Positions 1 through 10,811 of a stretch of DNA of 64,000 bases are shown piece by piece. Under the pieces are notes generated by a model. The model was not told where the DNA came from and ran no database searches. It was given only the letters and a program-made list of their open reading frames with translations. Within the stretch, counting starts at the first letter, position 1; each line of letters starts with the position of its first letter. Made by a program: the position numbers and the translations under genes. The stretch comes from Isoetes taiwanensis. Its lineage: Eukaryota > Streptophyta > Lycopodiopsida > Isoetales > Isoetaceae. The stretch is taken from NCBI GenBank assembly GCA_021234155.1, contig JAJEKV010000102.1, positions 1,174,456 through 1,238,455 on the forward strand. The letters run 5' to 3'.

Positions 1-324
1 CCCCCCCATGTGTCTGAGCCTTGGGTAGGAGCTCTCATGTTTTATGGCATATGTTTATCTCTATTGTATCTATGGATGTATGGATGTGCTACCCTTCGAG
101 GTAGTTCGATGTATTGTTATTGCTAGTTCTGACGTTGTTTATGCTTTCGCTGTGATAGGAGCCCATAGGGGAAGAGCACGCAAGACACCTTCATGTCCCC
201 TTCCCGCACTAGGGATACCCTGGGGTGCGAGATAGACGGAGGGCCCGTGCGGTCGAAAGACCGGATGGGGAATTTCCTACGGAGTGTACGGCTGGGCGCC
301 GTATATTTTTTAGGGAGCATCACA
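1..324 (+). mobile_element. 3' part of an LTR (5' LTR of a Ty3/gypsy-type element)
   Basis: The stretch ends in CA directly before a tRNA primer-binding site at 326-337, which fixes its right edge as an LTR end. The left edge lies outside the window. The end of the LTR reads ...GGGAGCATCACA. No coding is seen in it; the two short ORFs here are not convincing. That it belongs with the gag-position and pol remnants up to 3191 is inferred from order and strand. Confidence 0.7.
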
Positions 325-325
325 A

Positions 326-337
326 TGGTATCAGAGC
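326..337 (+). promoter_or_regulatory. Primer-binding site, initiator tRNA-Met type
   Basis: TGGTATCAGAGC is the standard plant LTR-element sequence complementary to the 3' end of initiator tRNA-Met. It sits one or two bases after the LTR terminal CA and primes minus-strand DNA synthesis. The 555 bases that follow, to 892, are a leader without coding capacity that I can recognise. Confidence 0.85.
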
Positions 338-892
338 CATGTTCTTGGTTGACCAAGAACTAGCGCTGACCATATACCTAGCTAAATAGTTTAACAGGCC
401 TAATAGGGTATGGGATGATAATTCCACCAATGAACCTCGAAAATAGAGGACAAATTTTTCTCCTAGATAGTGGGTTTGTAAAGTTAGGTCAAGTTGGTAT
501 ATATAGGAAAAAGAATAAGTCAAATTAACATTCTACTAAAATTAGAGTGGAAATTATGAGTGAGCATCAAATTTCACCCAAAATGGGTCGAAAAATCATC
601 CCAATCCGAGACCCGGATGAAAAATGGCGCAAATCTATAATTGGCACTTCAAACCATTAGGAAAATTCGAATTTTAAAGTATAATACAGTGTTAGCCATA
701 CATTAATAAGTATGTATATTGGAGTAATTAATAAGGGAGGCTAATTAATAGGGCTATTAATAGTAGAAGAATATTCCCTAGAGCATCTTTCCCTTTTAAA
801 TGCCATTTTGCCACCCATTTCCCCCTATCTTTCCCTAAACCCCTCTTCTTTGATCTTCAGCTTAACCTAATCAGTTTTCTTAACCGTAAGAC

Positions 893-2010
893 ATGCCACG
901 CACCAAATGCACATCCAAGAAATATAGGCCCAAGTGCACACCTTCAATGGCAGCAACAGCAGGTGGTGGAAAGAAGATCCCCGAGCATCTCAAGCCCGGG
1001 AGGGAGGAGGAGTCGTCTAGTTCGACAGACGACACCTTCCACGCCTCCCAGGAGTCGACGAGGAGCAGTTCTTCGGAGAAGGCCCAACGGACGGACGAGA
1101 GCGTCACTCTCAGCTGGCCGTCAGAGGAAGAGCAGCAGCAGCAGGGGGACGAAAGTGCAAAGAAGAAGAGCAGCGAGGGATAGCACCGGAACTAAAGGAT
1201 GAGCAAAGAAAGCGGCGAAGGCGGGCGTGGAGCAAAGAAGAACAGCAAGCGAGCGAAAGCGGCCAAAGCCCGCAGCAGGGGAGGTTGGCACCTCCAGGAA
1301 GAAGAAGGGCAAGGAGAAAGTGGCGGAATGGCCGAAGGAGAGAGCCTAGAGGAAGAAGAGAGAGAAGGAAGCACGGAGGAGGGAGAAGCAGTCCAAAAGG
1401 GACCAGGACCGACCAAGGGGCACGGTCCATATCCAAGAACCTCGTCGGGAAGCTACCGACGAGGAGGAGGAGGAAGAGCAGAGCGAAGAAGCCGGGAAGG
1501 AGGAGGAAGAGCCTGAGCAAGACGCCGGGGGACCCTCAAACCCCAACGCCCGCCCACCTTACCCTAAGTGGCCCAAGCCACCCAAGGTAATAAAGAAGCA
1601 GAAGGTGGGCGAGCGGAAATTCATGCTGAAGCAGGATCGTGAATTCTAGCGTCGCAAGAAAGCATACCAAGAGTACCTTCGCAGATGGAAGAGGTACAAT
1701 GCTTGGTATTGCAAGCAGAATGTACAAAAGTACGTTAAAGATGAGAGGCCCAAGAACCAGCCAACGCCGCCGCCACCACGGCGGGAGCCGCCGAAGAAAG
1801 TCCACCACAGGCTGAACTCAAAGCATGCCCCTGTGTTCAGAGAGATTAGGCACTTTCAGCAGTGCACTAATCTCCTCATCCGGAAGGCGCCATTCGACGG
1901 CTCCTCTGGGAAATAATGCAGGACTTTCGGACCAACTACAGGGTCACACCCCTGGTTGTCAGCGGAGGCGGAGCTTGTCCAACTCTTCGAGGAGGGCGAT
2001 CTCTGCGCAA
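893..2010 (+). pseudogene. Histone H3-like protein in the gag position of a Ty3/gypsy element, broken
   Basis: The ORF starts MPRTKCTSKK, close to the histone H3 tail (ARTKQTARK). It runs through Ser/Glu-rich and then Lys/Arg- and Glu-rich low-complexity sequence, where the frame is lost near 1183 and an in-frame stop lies at 1647. From about 1815 the H3 fold appears: [20 protein letters not shown] matches the alpha-N/alpha-1 region of H3. After a frameshift near 1894, WEIMQDFR matches the end of alpha-1. After another near 1963, [13 protein letters not shown] matches alpha-2. Helix alpha-3 is missing because the sequence passes directly into RNase H. Histone H3 is about 136 aa; here the tail is expanded to roughly 300 residues. 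Seen: the motif series and the breaks. Inferred: this was the element's first ORF, possibly a chromatin-binding capsid-type protein or a captured H3/CENH3 gene. Confidence 0.72.
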
Positions 2011-3191
2011 GCGCTACCCGACTCATGACCAGGAGCTCTTGGCCATAGTAAGAGCCCTAAGGATTTGGAGGCACTATTTGTTGGGTAGAAGGTTCCAATT
2101 GGACACGGACCAACAAAGCCTCCAGTATATCTTTACGCAGCCACTCCTAAATCTAAGACAAAGGAGGTGGACGGAATTCCTCGAAAGTACGGCTTTGAGA
2201 TAGTCTACAAGCTGGGGAAGTTGAATGTGGTTGCGGACGCACTCTCTCGAAGGCCGCTAGAGACAAGAGTCCACTGCAACGCCATATCGACACTCACTAG
2301 TGAGTATGGCAAGAAGATTGAAGAGACATTGCCATCAGACGGCGACTTCAAAGAAGCTTGGGCCTCTTCAAGGAGGCCAGAAGGGACAACGAGAGGGAAA
2401 CCTTTAAACATTTTAAGAAGGAAGGTAACCTATTATACCATAAAAATAAATTGTGTGTTCCAGATTCATCAGGAGTTAGGAAGTTGATACTCCATAATAC
2501 GCACAATAGCCCAATAACTGGACATGCAGGTTTCATGAAGACTTATTTTAAGATCCGAAGTAGTTACTTCTGGCCCGGCATGAAGAAACAGATAGCTAAG
2601 TATATTCGGGAGTGCGAGTTATGTCAGCAGACGAAGGCGGAGCAACTCTGAATTCCAGGAGCCTTAGAGCCATTACCTGTGCCAAATGTGAAATGAGAGG
2701 TAATCAGCATGGACTTTATCACAGGGCTCCCGAGAACCATAAGAGGCAAAGATGCATTGATGGTAATGGTGAACAAACTGTCAAAGATGGCCCATGTAGG
2801 ACAACGGACACAGCGTTAGATACAAGGAGATTTTCATCTCCACTGGACGCCAAGAGAAATAATTTCGGATAGAGATTCAAAGTTCATGAGCGCATTCTGG
2901 CAAGACTTGTTCAGTGCGATTCAGACGAAGCTCTCCATGAGCACGGCATATCATCCTCAGACGGATGAGCAAACGGAGTGCACCAATCGAATCATAGAAG
3001 ATATGCTGAGGCACTATGTTTGGAACAAGCAATCTAAGTGGAATGATTTCATTTACTTGGTGGAGTTTGCCTATAATAGCACCAAGCAAGAATCTTCCCA
3101 GATGTCCCCTTTCATGATCAATTATGGGTATCAATGCTTGACACCAGATACGTGGCACAATCTAGTGTCCAAAGTTGAAGTCTCTCAGTAG
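1996..3191 (+). pseudogene. Ty3/gypsy pol remnant: RNase H and integrase
   Basis: RNase H begins at [20 protein letters not shown] and continues through [14 protein letters not shown] and VVADALSRRP, with a frameshift between 2167 and 2203. The integrase zinc region follows (LLYHKNKLCVPD, ITGHAGFMKTY, CELCQQTKA; an H2C2 pattern). The catalytic core then has [11 protein letters not shown] near 2701, DSKFMSAFWQDLF near 2876 and TAYHPQTDEQTECTNR near 2947, which supply the D, D and E positions. At least three frame changes separate these pieces, so it is dead. Protease and reverse transcriptase are absent: the H3-like ORF joins straight to RNase H, so an internal deletion is inferred. No 3' LTR follows; the sequence passes into satellite at about 3235. 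Confidence 0.88.
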
Positions 3192-3234
3192 ATGTTATGC
3201 AGCAGCTGGTGGAAGAAATGAGGGGAAACATTCC

Positions 3235-3405
3235 ATCAAGATTCCCCTATAAAGATTTTATGAAGATTTTCTTAGATTTCCATAGATTCTTTTAAGATTC
3301 CCATAGATCTCTTAAAATTCTCTAGAGATTCCCAAAGATTATCTCAAGATTTCTTTAGATTACCTAAGATTCTATGTAGATTCTCCTAGATTCCCCTTCA
3401 ACTGT
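3235..3405. repeat. Degenerate GATTC/GAATC satellite, block 1
   Basis: The block is made of loosely repeated AGATTCCC/AGATTCT words about 10-20 bases apart. It is the reverse complement of the GAATCTAGGG-type arrays at 14.5-15.2 kb and 19.9-20.3 kb. Copies drift too far for a clean unit length to be read by eye. Confidence 0.75.
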
Positions 3406-3620
3406 TCTATCCTTTCTTCCAAATCTGGAGGGGCGTCAAGAAATCCTAAAGCAGAAAGAGTGATCATTGTATGAGAGGGATTTATGTCATCTAGTGGATG
3501 TTGCCAACAAGTATAGCGGTCGAGAATGGAGTTGACTAGCTGCCTTGCAAGCTCAGTGGTTGGAATGTGGCACCACCGATACTCCCAATAGTTGCGAACA
3601 ACGTCGAGCAACCTGCGCAT
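3372..3620 (-). pseudogene. Possible retroelement protein C-terminal piece, unknown
   Basis: An 82-codon ORF includes VRNYWEYRWCHIPTTELARQ and PPDLEERIEQLKG. Composition (Trp-rich, helical) looks protein-like and resembles in style the minus-strand ORFs at 5-8 kb, but I cannot assign a family. Its end overlaps the satellite, so the last residues are not native. From 3621 to 4306 I see only AT-rich DNA with short repeats such as GACAAGGAG near 3700-3770 and CTCGCGCC-like words near 3917-4090. Confidence 0.3.
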
Positions 3621-4306
3621 ATTTCTTATGCTGCATGCCTGCAGGGAGTCCGGATTAGCCCCGCGAGGATGTTCTCAAATAGTCAGCATTGGGAAAGAAG
3701 CTAGTTGACAAGGAGCATACAGACAAGGAGCAGACAAGGTGCAAACAAGGAGGATTGACAAGGAGCAAGGTCGAGAAGGGCAAGAAGGGGAAAGAGACAA
3801 AAACAATGTTAAATGGAGATGTCTATACACTATGTGTGTATGTGTAAGAAAACACTTACATGTCTACCCTGCATTTATGCTAAGCTCGAGACTTTATGCA
3901 CACCCAGTACTGCTACCTCGCACATGGCGCGTATACAATATTTAATGCTTTAGCGTATTTGATTTAATGCTTTAGTCTAAATCCTGTCATATTGCTTTAG
4001 TGTATTCGCTCTAGGCGTGAGGTAGTAGTCAAAGCATGCACAGAGTCTCGCGCTATGCATGCTTTAACTGTTACCTCGCGCCTAGCGCAAATATAGTTTG
4101 TTTACTCTCATTCGCGCGACATACACAACTCAGATATTCTAATTTGTTATTTTATTCTCATGGATCAAGCCTTATCCCATGCAGTTGAGGCAAGCTAGAA
4201 ATCAATGGATTGAGCTCGGCCATCCAGTGTCAACAAGAAAGGAGCAAGGGGAGAAGAAGGATACTGTTTGGGGTCTGGGTTCGGGAACTCCTGCAAGACA
4301 GCCGTC

Positions 4307-4853
4307 TGTGAGGACCATTGGATCAAACAGGAGAATCCGGGAGCTGTGTCACACGGGATTTGCAAAGAAACAAGAAAAGAGAAAGAGAGACAACAAATGA
4401 TGACAATAAGAACACAATGGTGAGAACAAAACTTGTAGATATCAATGGTGATACATGAACTCTCGCAATAGAGAGGAAACAGAAGTGAGACAAGACCAAA
4501 AATCATCTAGCCTGTGAATGCTAGCTCTACTCATATATATAGTACAATGGCCTTTGGCCCAATATAGACACTCTGTCAGATCTCGGTGCCGACTCCTAGA
4601 AGAAGGCCTGATTTGAAGGAATGTTGGCGGTGCCTCTTGAGACTCTGAAATGACGCTGACGGTGACAGCCCGTCACTTGTCTGCTCTCGACCTCTTCGTG
4701 CCCGTGGCCTTCTGCGTGGTCTGCGGCTTGGTTTGCTGCTTGGTCTTCTGCTGGACCTTTGACGACTGACCTACACCTGACTGTGGATCCTTGGCCTTGA
4801 CCTGGTCCATCGTGTGCATGAATAGTCCTGTACCAGAACATACAGGACTAACA
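4307..4853 (-). mobile_element. LTR (3' LTR of a minus-strand element)
   Basis: This 547-base segment is bounded by TGTGAGG...CTAACA (TG...CA in both directions) and is about 90 percent identical by eye to the segment 12044-12593. A purine-rich tract abuts its right edge on the minus strand, so it is the 3' LTR of an element whose body lies to the right. No 5-base target duplication is evident at its left flank. The short ORFs inside it on both strands are not conserved between the two copies. Confidence 0.8.
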
Positions 4854-4871
4854 CTCCCCCCCTCCCCCACC
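4854..4871 (-). promoter_or_regulatory. Polypurine tract for plus-strand priming
   Basis: Read on the minus strand, GGTGGGGGAGGGGGGGAG runs straight into the LTR start TGTTAGTC. This is the expected place and composition of a polypurine tract, and it sets the element's orientation. Confidence 0.85.
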
Positions 4872-4999
4872 AAACGACACTCAGTGAGAAGAAAAGGGGG
4901 AACTGTTTCTGAGGGCAGAAACCCAGCAGTCGAAAATTCATCCTCGCGGGTATGAGGACAGGCGCCATTATGATAGGTCCCAATGAGATCTTGGTGTGC

Positions 5000-6239
5000 C
5001 TAGAGAGCTTCCGGAGTGGTGAGACCGATGGCAGGAAGAGTGTCAATGAGAAAACCTGAATGCACTATTTCTTCCAAGGCACGGTGTGCTTCAGCAGGGA
5101 CATACTGGCATTCCATGAGAAGGCAAGTCTGAAGACCGAAGGCACTGACGCTGGCATTCGGGTTGCAATAAAAGATAGGACGCTGTCGATTTAGAGAACT
5201 TAACAGGAGGCACTTTAAAGCAGCACAGAAGCCTGCTTGGCGATGAACTGAGGGATCCGGTGAGGTGGCAGCATGCTCCAAAAAGAGATCAAGACCATGG
5301 AAAGCATGAGTGGGCGTCTGCCAACCGCGCTCATTGGGGATGAATATCCAATTTTCCGTGTGCTCCAAGGTTGCACCATTCTCCCAATTAGAGCGTCGAA
5401 CAAAATGTGGATCCCACCGAAGATCTGTAGAGATCTGAACAGGGGACCAGTCAGTGTGGCCTTCCATAAATTTATTCCAAAAAGGAAGACGCCAATCTGC
5501 AGTGAGATATCGGACGCGCGGGGGTGCTCCTAAGGAAGCATAGGGAGAGATAGCAAGACCAAATGGTGTGGGTTGCTGGGCCTGCTCCCTAAATTCGCGA
5601 ACAAGGTCCTTATCAAGGGCACGACACCACGACACCACTGATCCCAATCGGATCCTGAGAGCATGGTATAAACAGGAGGATTAACCCAACCCGTGGGTAT
5701 GGTCTTGCTGTCCAGAAAAGCCCATAAGGTGTTGTAGCCACCCAGGTGCTGCATGTAAATCTGAGCAAACGGAAGGTCTTTAGGATGGGCTAAATTCTTC
5801 CGCACCTGTGCGAGTGCCTCTGCTTGCCACAAAGGAAGGTGATGAGCAAGCTCAGGCATGTACTCCGTGCTAAAAGCGTTGACTTGAGCAGGATCCTATA
5901 GAGATTGATTGTCCTGGAGGAGCAGCCAATGAGCGTGAGGATTGCCTTGAAAAATCCTATGGGCATCATCTAAAAACTTGTCCTGTGTATCAGCCAGATA
6001 AAAATCATGAAAAATATAAACCATGGGCTGAACGACACGGAAGATAATTAGGCCAGAATCCGCACAATGGAGTAAATCAAAGACTAAAAGAGCACAGAGT
6101 AAGCTTTTGTCTTCAATGGAAAGGTCCGGCCAAATCCTGAGAAAATTGTCGCTGGCCAGAGGCTCAGTAAGTTTACCGTTTGCCGCATTCCACTTCAGAA
6201 GGAAAAGATGGCGTCGGGCGTGCACATAATCCAGGTAAC
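5000..6239 (-). pseudogene. LTR-element internal ORF, C-terminal part, unknown family
   Basis: Three overlapping minus-strand reading frames form one decayed coding stretch that ends 130 bases before the polypurine tract. Recognisable protein-like blocks are MPELAHHLPLWQAEALAQVR (near 5859), YNTLWAFLDSKTIPTGWVNP, and VRYLTADWRLPFWNKFMEG (near 5510) with ERGWQTPTHAFHGLDLFLEH downstream. Frames change near 5640 and 5890. No protease, reverse transcriptase, RNase H or integrase motif is present. The position just before the 3' LTR means this is either an extra 3' ORF or the only protein of a non-autonomous element. Confidence 0.5.
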
Positions 6240-6980
6240 TAGAAGGCGTGAAAAAAATCCTGAATGCGGAGAGCAAGGTCAATGTATGCTTCTTGTCGAT
6301 TTTGTGCGTCGTCCGCAGATTGAACGGCTTGCTGGAGTTGATATTCCAAGTCTCGGATTTGATTATCTTTTTCAAACAAGAGACGTGATTGATCACGGAA
6401 CCGTTTGTGAGAGAGCGTGCCCTGTGAAGATGACTGTCCAGGAGTGTGAAGCCGAAGAGAGGCAATCTCTGTATCATCAATGAGTTTTTGTTTCTGAGCT
6501 TCGATGAGTTGAGTCTGAAGAGACATAACCTGATTGTGAAGTGTGGTCAGTTGGCCTTGGAGAGAAGGGAGCTGCTCATTGCGTTCCTTGAGCTCTTGGA
6601 GTTGAGTGTTGTAATTCTGCGAAAGGTCGGTGTACATGGACTGGAATTCAGTAAGGGCTTTATCCTTGTCCTTGTTCTGCACCAACAACTCTTGAATGGT
6701 GGATTGTAACTGAGCCTGTTGATCAGCAAATAGGCTTTGTCTGATCTTGTGCATTCTTGAGATCTTCACGGGCCTGTAAAAGAGCCTCGTGCTTCTGTTG
6801 AAGTTTTTCTTCCAGGGATTGAACTTGCATGGTGGCAGCTTGGAGATCCCTGTGAACTGCTTCTGTGGCCTCCACGTAGGCTTGAACACCATTCAAGAAG
6901 GTTTCTTGCGAGTCCTGAAGCTTAATGACAACTGCCTGGACATCCTGCTGATATTGATACAGGATCTGTCTAGAAGGTGG
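6239..6980 (-). pseudogene. LTR-element internal ORF, coiled-coil part
   Basis: The minus-strand ORF 6892-6239 reads as a long heptad-rich, Gln/Glu/Leu-rich coiled coil (for example QAQLQSTIQELLVQNKDKDK and LTTLHNQVMSLQTQLIEAQK). A frameshift near 6740 separates it from an upstream coiled-coil piece around 6770-6950 (QVQSLEEKLQQKHEALLQAR in another frame). It continues the same reading direction as the flanking segments. A coiled coil of this length suits a structural, self-assembling protein. No enzymatic motif is visible. Confidence 0.5.
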
Positions 6981-6992
6981 AGGTGCGGGGCC

Positions 6993-7873
6993 CTATTGTT
7001 GATGGGTCTGTGACGTCTGAGAAACATGATGAGAAGTGGAGGGTGTGGTTTCCGTGGATGAAGAGGAAACATGAATAGGTTTGGCCTGAGTTTGAGCTTG
7101 ACCAGGAGAAAGAGGAGGGCGTGAAGTCTCAGCATGTTGGTTTTTTGGAAGGGAATGGAAGGTTTGGTGAGTGGATGCCTGAGAAGTAGAGGGGGACCCT
7201 GGACGGGTGATAGGTATATAATGACGGATGATGGCCTGGAGGTGAGCACCTACAGCAGTGTCAAAGCCAGAAGAAGGTGCTGCACGGATGCGATCAATTT
7301 CATGGAGAAGTCTGAGGAACAAAATTTGTGGCCAATCAATAGGATGAGTGGAATGGATGGCCATAATGACAATGTTATAAAACTGTTTATTGATATGGGT
7401 ATTCTTGATGGAATACCCATAGAATTTGCGCCACATAAACTTTACAAAAGTATCGTGGGTCTTGGCAATGTTTGTGAGTCGATGCGTGTTGGCTTGATAA
7501 GGAGTTGCGCCATACTGAGAGACATCCTAGTCCTGTAAGGCAGCCCAAGATAAAGAAAGTCTGCGAAGAGGAATCTGGAATACCTGAGAAAGCAGAACCG
7601 GGGTAAGCAAAATGGTGGTCTGATCAACCGTGGTGGCGTATCCTTCCGGGGTGTTGATCATATGAGTGACAAACTGCTTCAGCTGCTCCGGATTTGGTGC
7701 AGGGAGGTCTTGGTTGGAGAATTCATAAAGCCCATGGCGTTCCGCCACTGCACGACTGGGACCTGCTAGGGCATCTCGAAAGGTGGGTGTTGAGAAAGTC
7801 ACCGACTCAAAAAGAGCCGGATCCCGTGGAGCAGAAGCTTGAAGTTGAGGGAATTTGGGTGTAGCGGCCATGG
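6993..7873 (-). pseudogene. LTR-element internal ORF, N-terminal gag-like part
   Basis: A start MAATPKFPQLQ at 7873 opens a frame with ETVDQTTILLTP-like helical sequence ending at a stop at 7527. A second frame continues with YGYSIKNTHINKQFYNIV and LFLRLLHEIDRIRAAPSSGF (7436-6993), then a Ser/Thr/Gln/Pro-rich linker ending at 6993. The order (globular helical domain, Pro/Ser-rich linker, coiled coil) is gag-like, but no zinc knuckle is present and I do not recognise the family. The region 7874-8400 upstream has no clear coding and no primer-binding site, so the 5' end of this element is lost. Confidence 0.45.
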
Positions 7874-8509
7874 TGAAGAGCGGCTGAAAGTAACTGGAAG
7901 AGTGGATGTGAGAAGCCGGAGGGTGGAGAGCAGAAGACGAAAATGAAGAGAGACGAAAAGGTTTTAGGGCGCAGAAGTTGTGTCGAAGGGGCGTGATGAG
8001 AATGAAACAGCAACCGTTGATGATGCCAGGTGGCGATAGATGCGAAGAAAGCGATTGAGAGGCAAAAATTTGGCTAAGTCCCCAAGCAGTTAAGGGAGAA
8101 GCGATGAACGGTGGAGATGAGACGTGAATGAACAAGCGGAGGTGACAGCTAACATTAATGTCCGACGGGCGTGAAAGGAAGGAATGTCATTTAATGCTGG
8201 CAACTCGAAGTGGGATATCATAAAAAAGAAGTGTCAGAAGGTACCATGGCTAGATATGCGGCGGGAGAAAAGATTCTGGATTTAGAAAGAGCCTTGCATT
8301 GCAACCACGTTGGCGATTGGCTGATTGGTCCACGTCGACAGGGTACCAGTCGGTTTGGCTATATATAAGACGAGCAGTGGTCTAAGCTGAGACACCAGTT
8401 CGTGATCATGAACGAAAACTGCACTATGCCGACTAACTGCCATGAGTGGATTACCTGTAAGATGAATGATCTTGACCTCTGGAAATGCCGCAACCGCGGT
8501 ATTCCTATG

Positions 8510-8724
8510 GACGGTTGGTGCAGTGGGTACATGAAAGAACCAAGCACATTGAACTTGAAATGCATTTCATTAGGGACTTAGTGAACAGGAAGATCATACA
8601 GGTACAATATGTCTATACAAATAATCAATTAGCATATATATTCACAAAACGTTTATCTGAGGTAAAGTTCAGTCACTTGAGAAATCTGATAAGCTGCAAG
8701 GATTATAATATGAAGGGAGAGTGA
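8510..8724 (+). pseudogene. Ty1/copia RNase H C-terminal fragment
   Basis: The frame contains HERTKHIELEMHFIRDLVNR, VQYVYTNNQLAYIFTKRLSE and FSHLRNLISC. These match the end of copia RNase H (the usual pattern is ERTKHIEID-HFIR ... TNDQLADIFTKPL). The protein ends with a stop after NMKGE, as usual for copia pol just before its 3' LTR. The rest of pol is missing on the left. From 8725 to 9670 nothing coding can be supported. Confidence 0.85.
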
Positions 8725-9680
8725 AGAATTTGTATTCATATTATAATATTCTGTTGATCCATATGATAACAGGAACATGATGGGAATGCTTGAAAAGAAA
8801 CACAGAATGCTTAGTAGAGGAAGACGTCGGGTCATACGTCATGTGGCCGAGGCTGATGACATCCATGTTCGGCGCGGAGAAACGACCATTCCAGTTCCTG
8901 TGTAATGAGCTGGATTATGTGCTGGGACCATGGGGAGGGGGGGGAGGTGTCTACACCACGGCCGGTGTTGTGGCGAGTTGACCCGGGGCCATGGTGCCCG
9001 GTGGTCTGCCGAATCGAGTTACCCGCCTAAGACGTTGGTGCTCTGTTGCATTCCCAAATGTTTGGCGGTGGTGAGGGGAGGAACAAAACACGAGCAGACT
9101 ACGCTAGTGCCTATTTCAGCGGCAGATTACGGAAGTGCGGCAAGATCGGCGGGGATCGGGGTTGATCACAGGAAGCCCGGTTCGATGGAGCGGTACTAGG
9201 AAGCCCATTTCCCGGCGTAAGCAGAAATCCACGCCCAAGAGATCCGGCCCGGCGAAGCCTCCTAAGCTTGTTCCTAGTTGGAGACAAGCTGAGCATCTGC
9301 AAATTTTGGCTCTCTGTTTTGGCACTGGCCAACTTTTTGACCTGACTTTGACCTCGATTTTCTTGACCTTCCTTTATTCAAATCAAGCCAAATTTTCACC
9401 AAAAGTTTCCTCTACTTGTTGACCATCTATACCACCAATCAGATCTCAAAAATCTCATAGGGTTTGTCTGCAAGGTCAGATTTTGCTCTGACAGTTTTTT
9501 CAGTTTCAGGGACTCTAGTGATTTTGAGAAAACCAGCACTTCAAAATTAAATTTCTTGTATCATATGATAAGGATTGATCACCCTAAGTGATCTGGAGGT
9601 TCTAACCACTTTGTTTGAGCTTCCTTTGAGGTTAGACTGAAGTTCCAGGTTTTAGGCTAACACTCCCTCTCTGTTGAATG

Positions 9681-9833
9681 CACGCCGAGCGTGTATAGTT
9701 TTTCCTATATAGCAGTTTACACGCTGAGCGTGCAAACAATTTTATCCCTAGTTTCAACTTTTAAGCTAAACACGCCGGGCGTGTCTCTTAGTTTCTAAGT
9801 TTATAAATAAATAAATATAACACGTCAGGCGTG
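9681..9833. repeat. Cluster of four near-palindromic CACGCYGRGCGTG motifs
   Basis: Thirteen-base motifs occur at 9681 (CACGCCGAGCGTG), 9720 (CACGCTGAGCGTG), 9771 (CACGCCGGGCGTG) and 9821 (CACGTCAGGCGTG), in otherwise AT-rich DNA and spaced 39, 51 and 50 bases. Arms CACGC and GCGTG are inverted with a three-base centre. Related copies are at 11752, 11786 and 11824. From 9840 to 10560 no gene is supported; an 80-codon ORF at 9892 is unrecognised. Confidence 0.6.
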
Positions 9834-10553
9834 AATACTGATACTCCGCTCACTTCCTATTGATAGATGCCAAGTTACATTAATCACCCGGTTGGCGGCG
9901 AAGATTCATTGGAATTACATTTGGGGCAGCAATCACCGCGACCCGGCTCGGTTTCGGCTCCAATCTCTAGTCCGGGTTGAACCGCGGCCGAGCACCGGTC
10001 CCACTGGAGCACCGATCTTGCAACCCCTGCAGTACTTGGATCAAGTAATGATGATGGCGGCCGAGCGGGGCAATGATAAATCTGGGCTCGAGGCCCCTTG
10101 CAATCGCACGGAGGCTGGCCCTCTTATCTAATCACCGAGAATGCGGTACATGCATTGATCGAGAGTGAATCTACATCCGTCGGCTCGAGATTCAAAATGA
10201 GGAGCTGCATTTCTTAGTGGTTAGCCTCTATGCCCGGATGCCCCAACACGAACCACTACCACAAAGCGGTATCGATGCAATGGAGATGGCTCAACCAATG
10301 GAGCGGGAGGAGGAGGGCGGAGGAGGTGGAGGTGGAGCAAAGGGGAGGTGGAGCTAGAGCACAGGGGTTTTCTTTGGGTTTTACCTGATCCATTCACTCT
10401 GCCCTGGAATGGAAATGGGAGTATCGATAGCCCAGCTACTCAGTAGACTGGGCTTGAAACAGTAGTCTGGGATTTTGTCTGGTTTATCCAGTTTATCCAG
10501 ATTATATACAATTGTAAACTTTTTCCAATGAATACAACAAATTTTGTCTACTT

Positions 10554-10811
10554 CTATACTTCTACAATGTAATACATGTTACATACCTTTTTTAAGCGGT
10601 TTCTTGGCCATGCAACAAATGTTCCAACACTTTCTCCAACCGTATCCCCACAGGGGTGTCTGCGATGTAAAGCTTCATCCGTAGCGTAGCAGTTAATCAC
10701 TGTAACTCGGACATACTTATCCCCGAGCGGAATTCCATGACAGTTTGCAGTCGGATCGATGGAGTCGATCTTGCATAATCCTACTTTCCTTTTCTGATTT
10801 GTAGTTAACAT
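10554..10811 (-). pseudogene. Plant transposon-associated DUF8039-like fragment
   Basis: The 85-codon frame reads LGDKYVRVTVINCYATDEAL and later VGESVGTFVAWPRNRLKK. The pattern of a VRV strand followed by a TVG...G.FVAWP motif is what I know from the domain found in plant En/Spm-related transposon proteins and their relatives. Only this domain is present and it is cut on both sides. From 10812 to 11300 no coding is seen. Confidence 0.45.

Noticed and set aside
1110-1520. Long Leu/Ser-rich minus-strand ORFs opposite the H3-like tail
   Set aside because: They are the complement of Glu/Lys-rich low-complexity coding on the plus strand and have no family features.
4195-4506. Membrane-protein-like minus-strand ORF, repeated at 11983-12246
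   Set aside because: It appears twice only because it lies in both copies of the LTR; the ends of the two ORFs are in unrelated flanking DNA.
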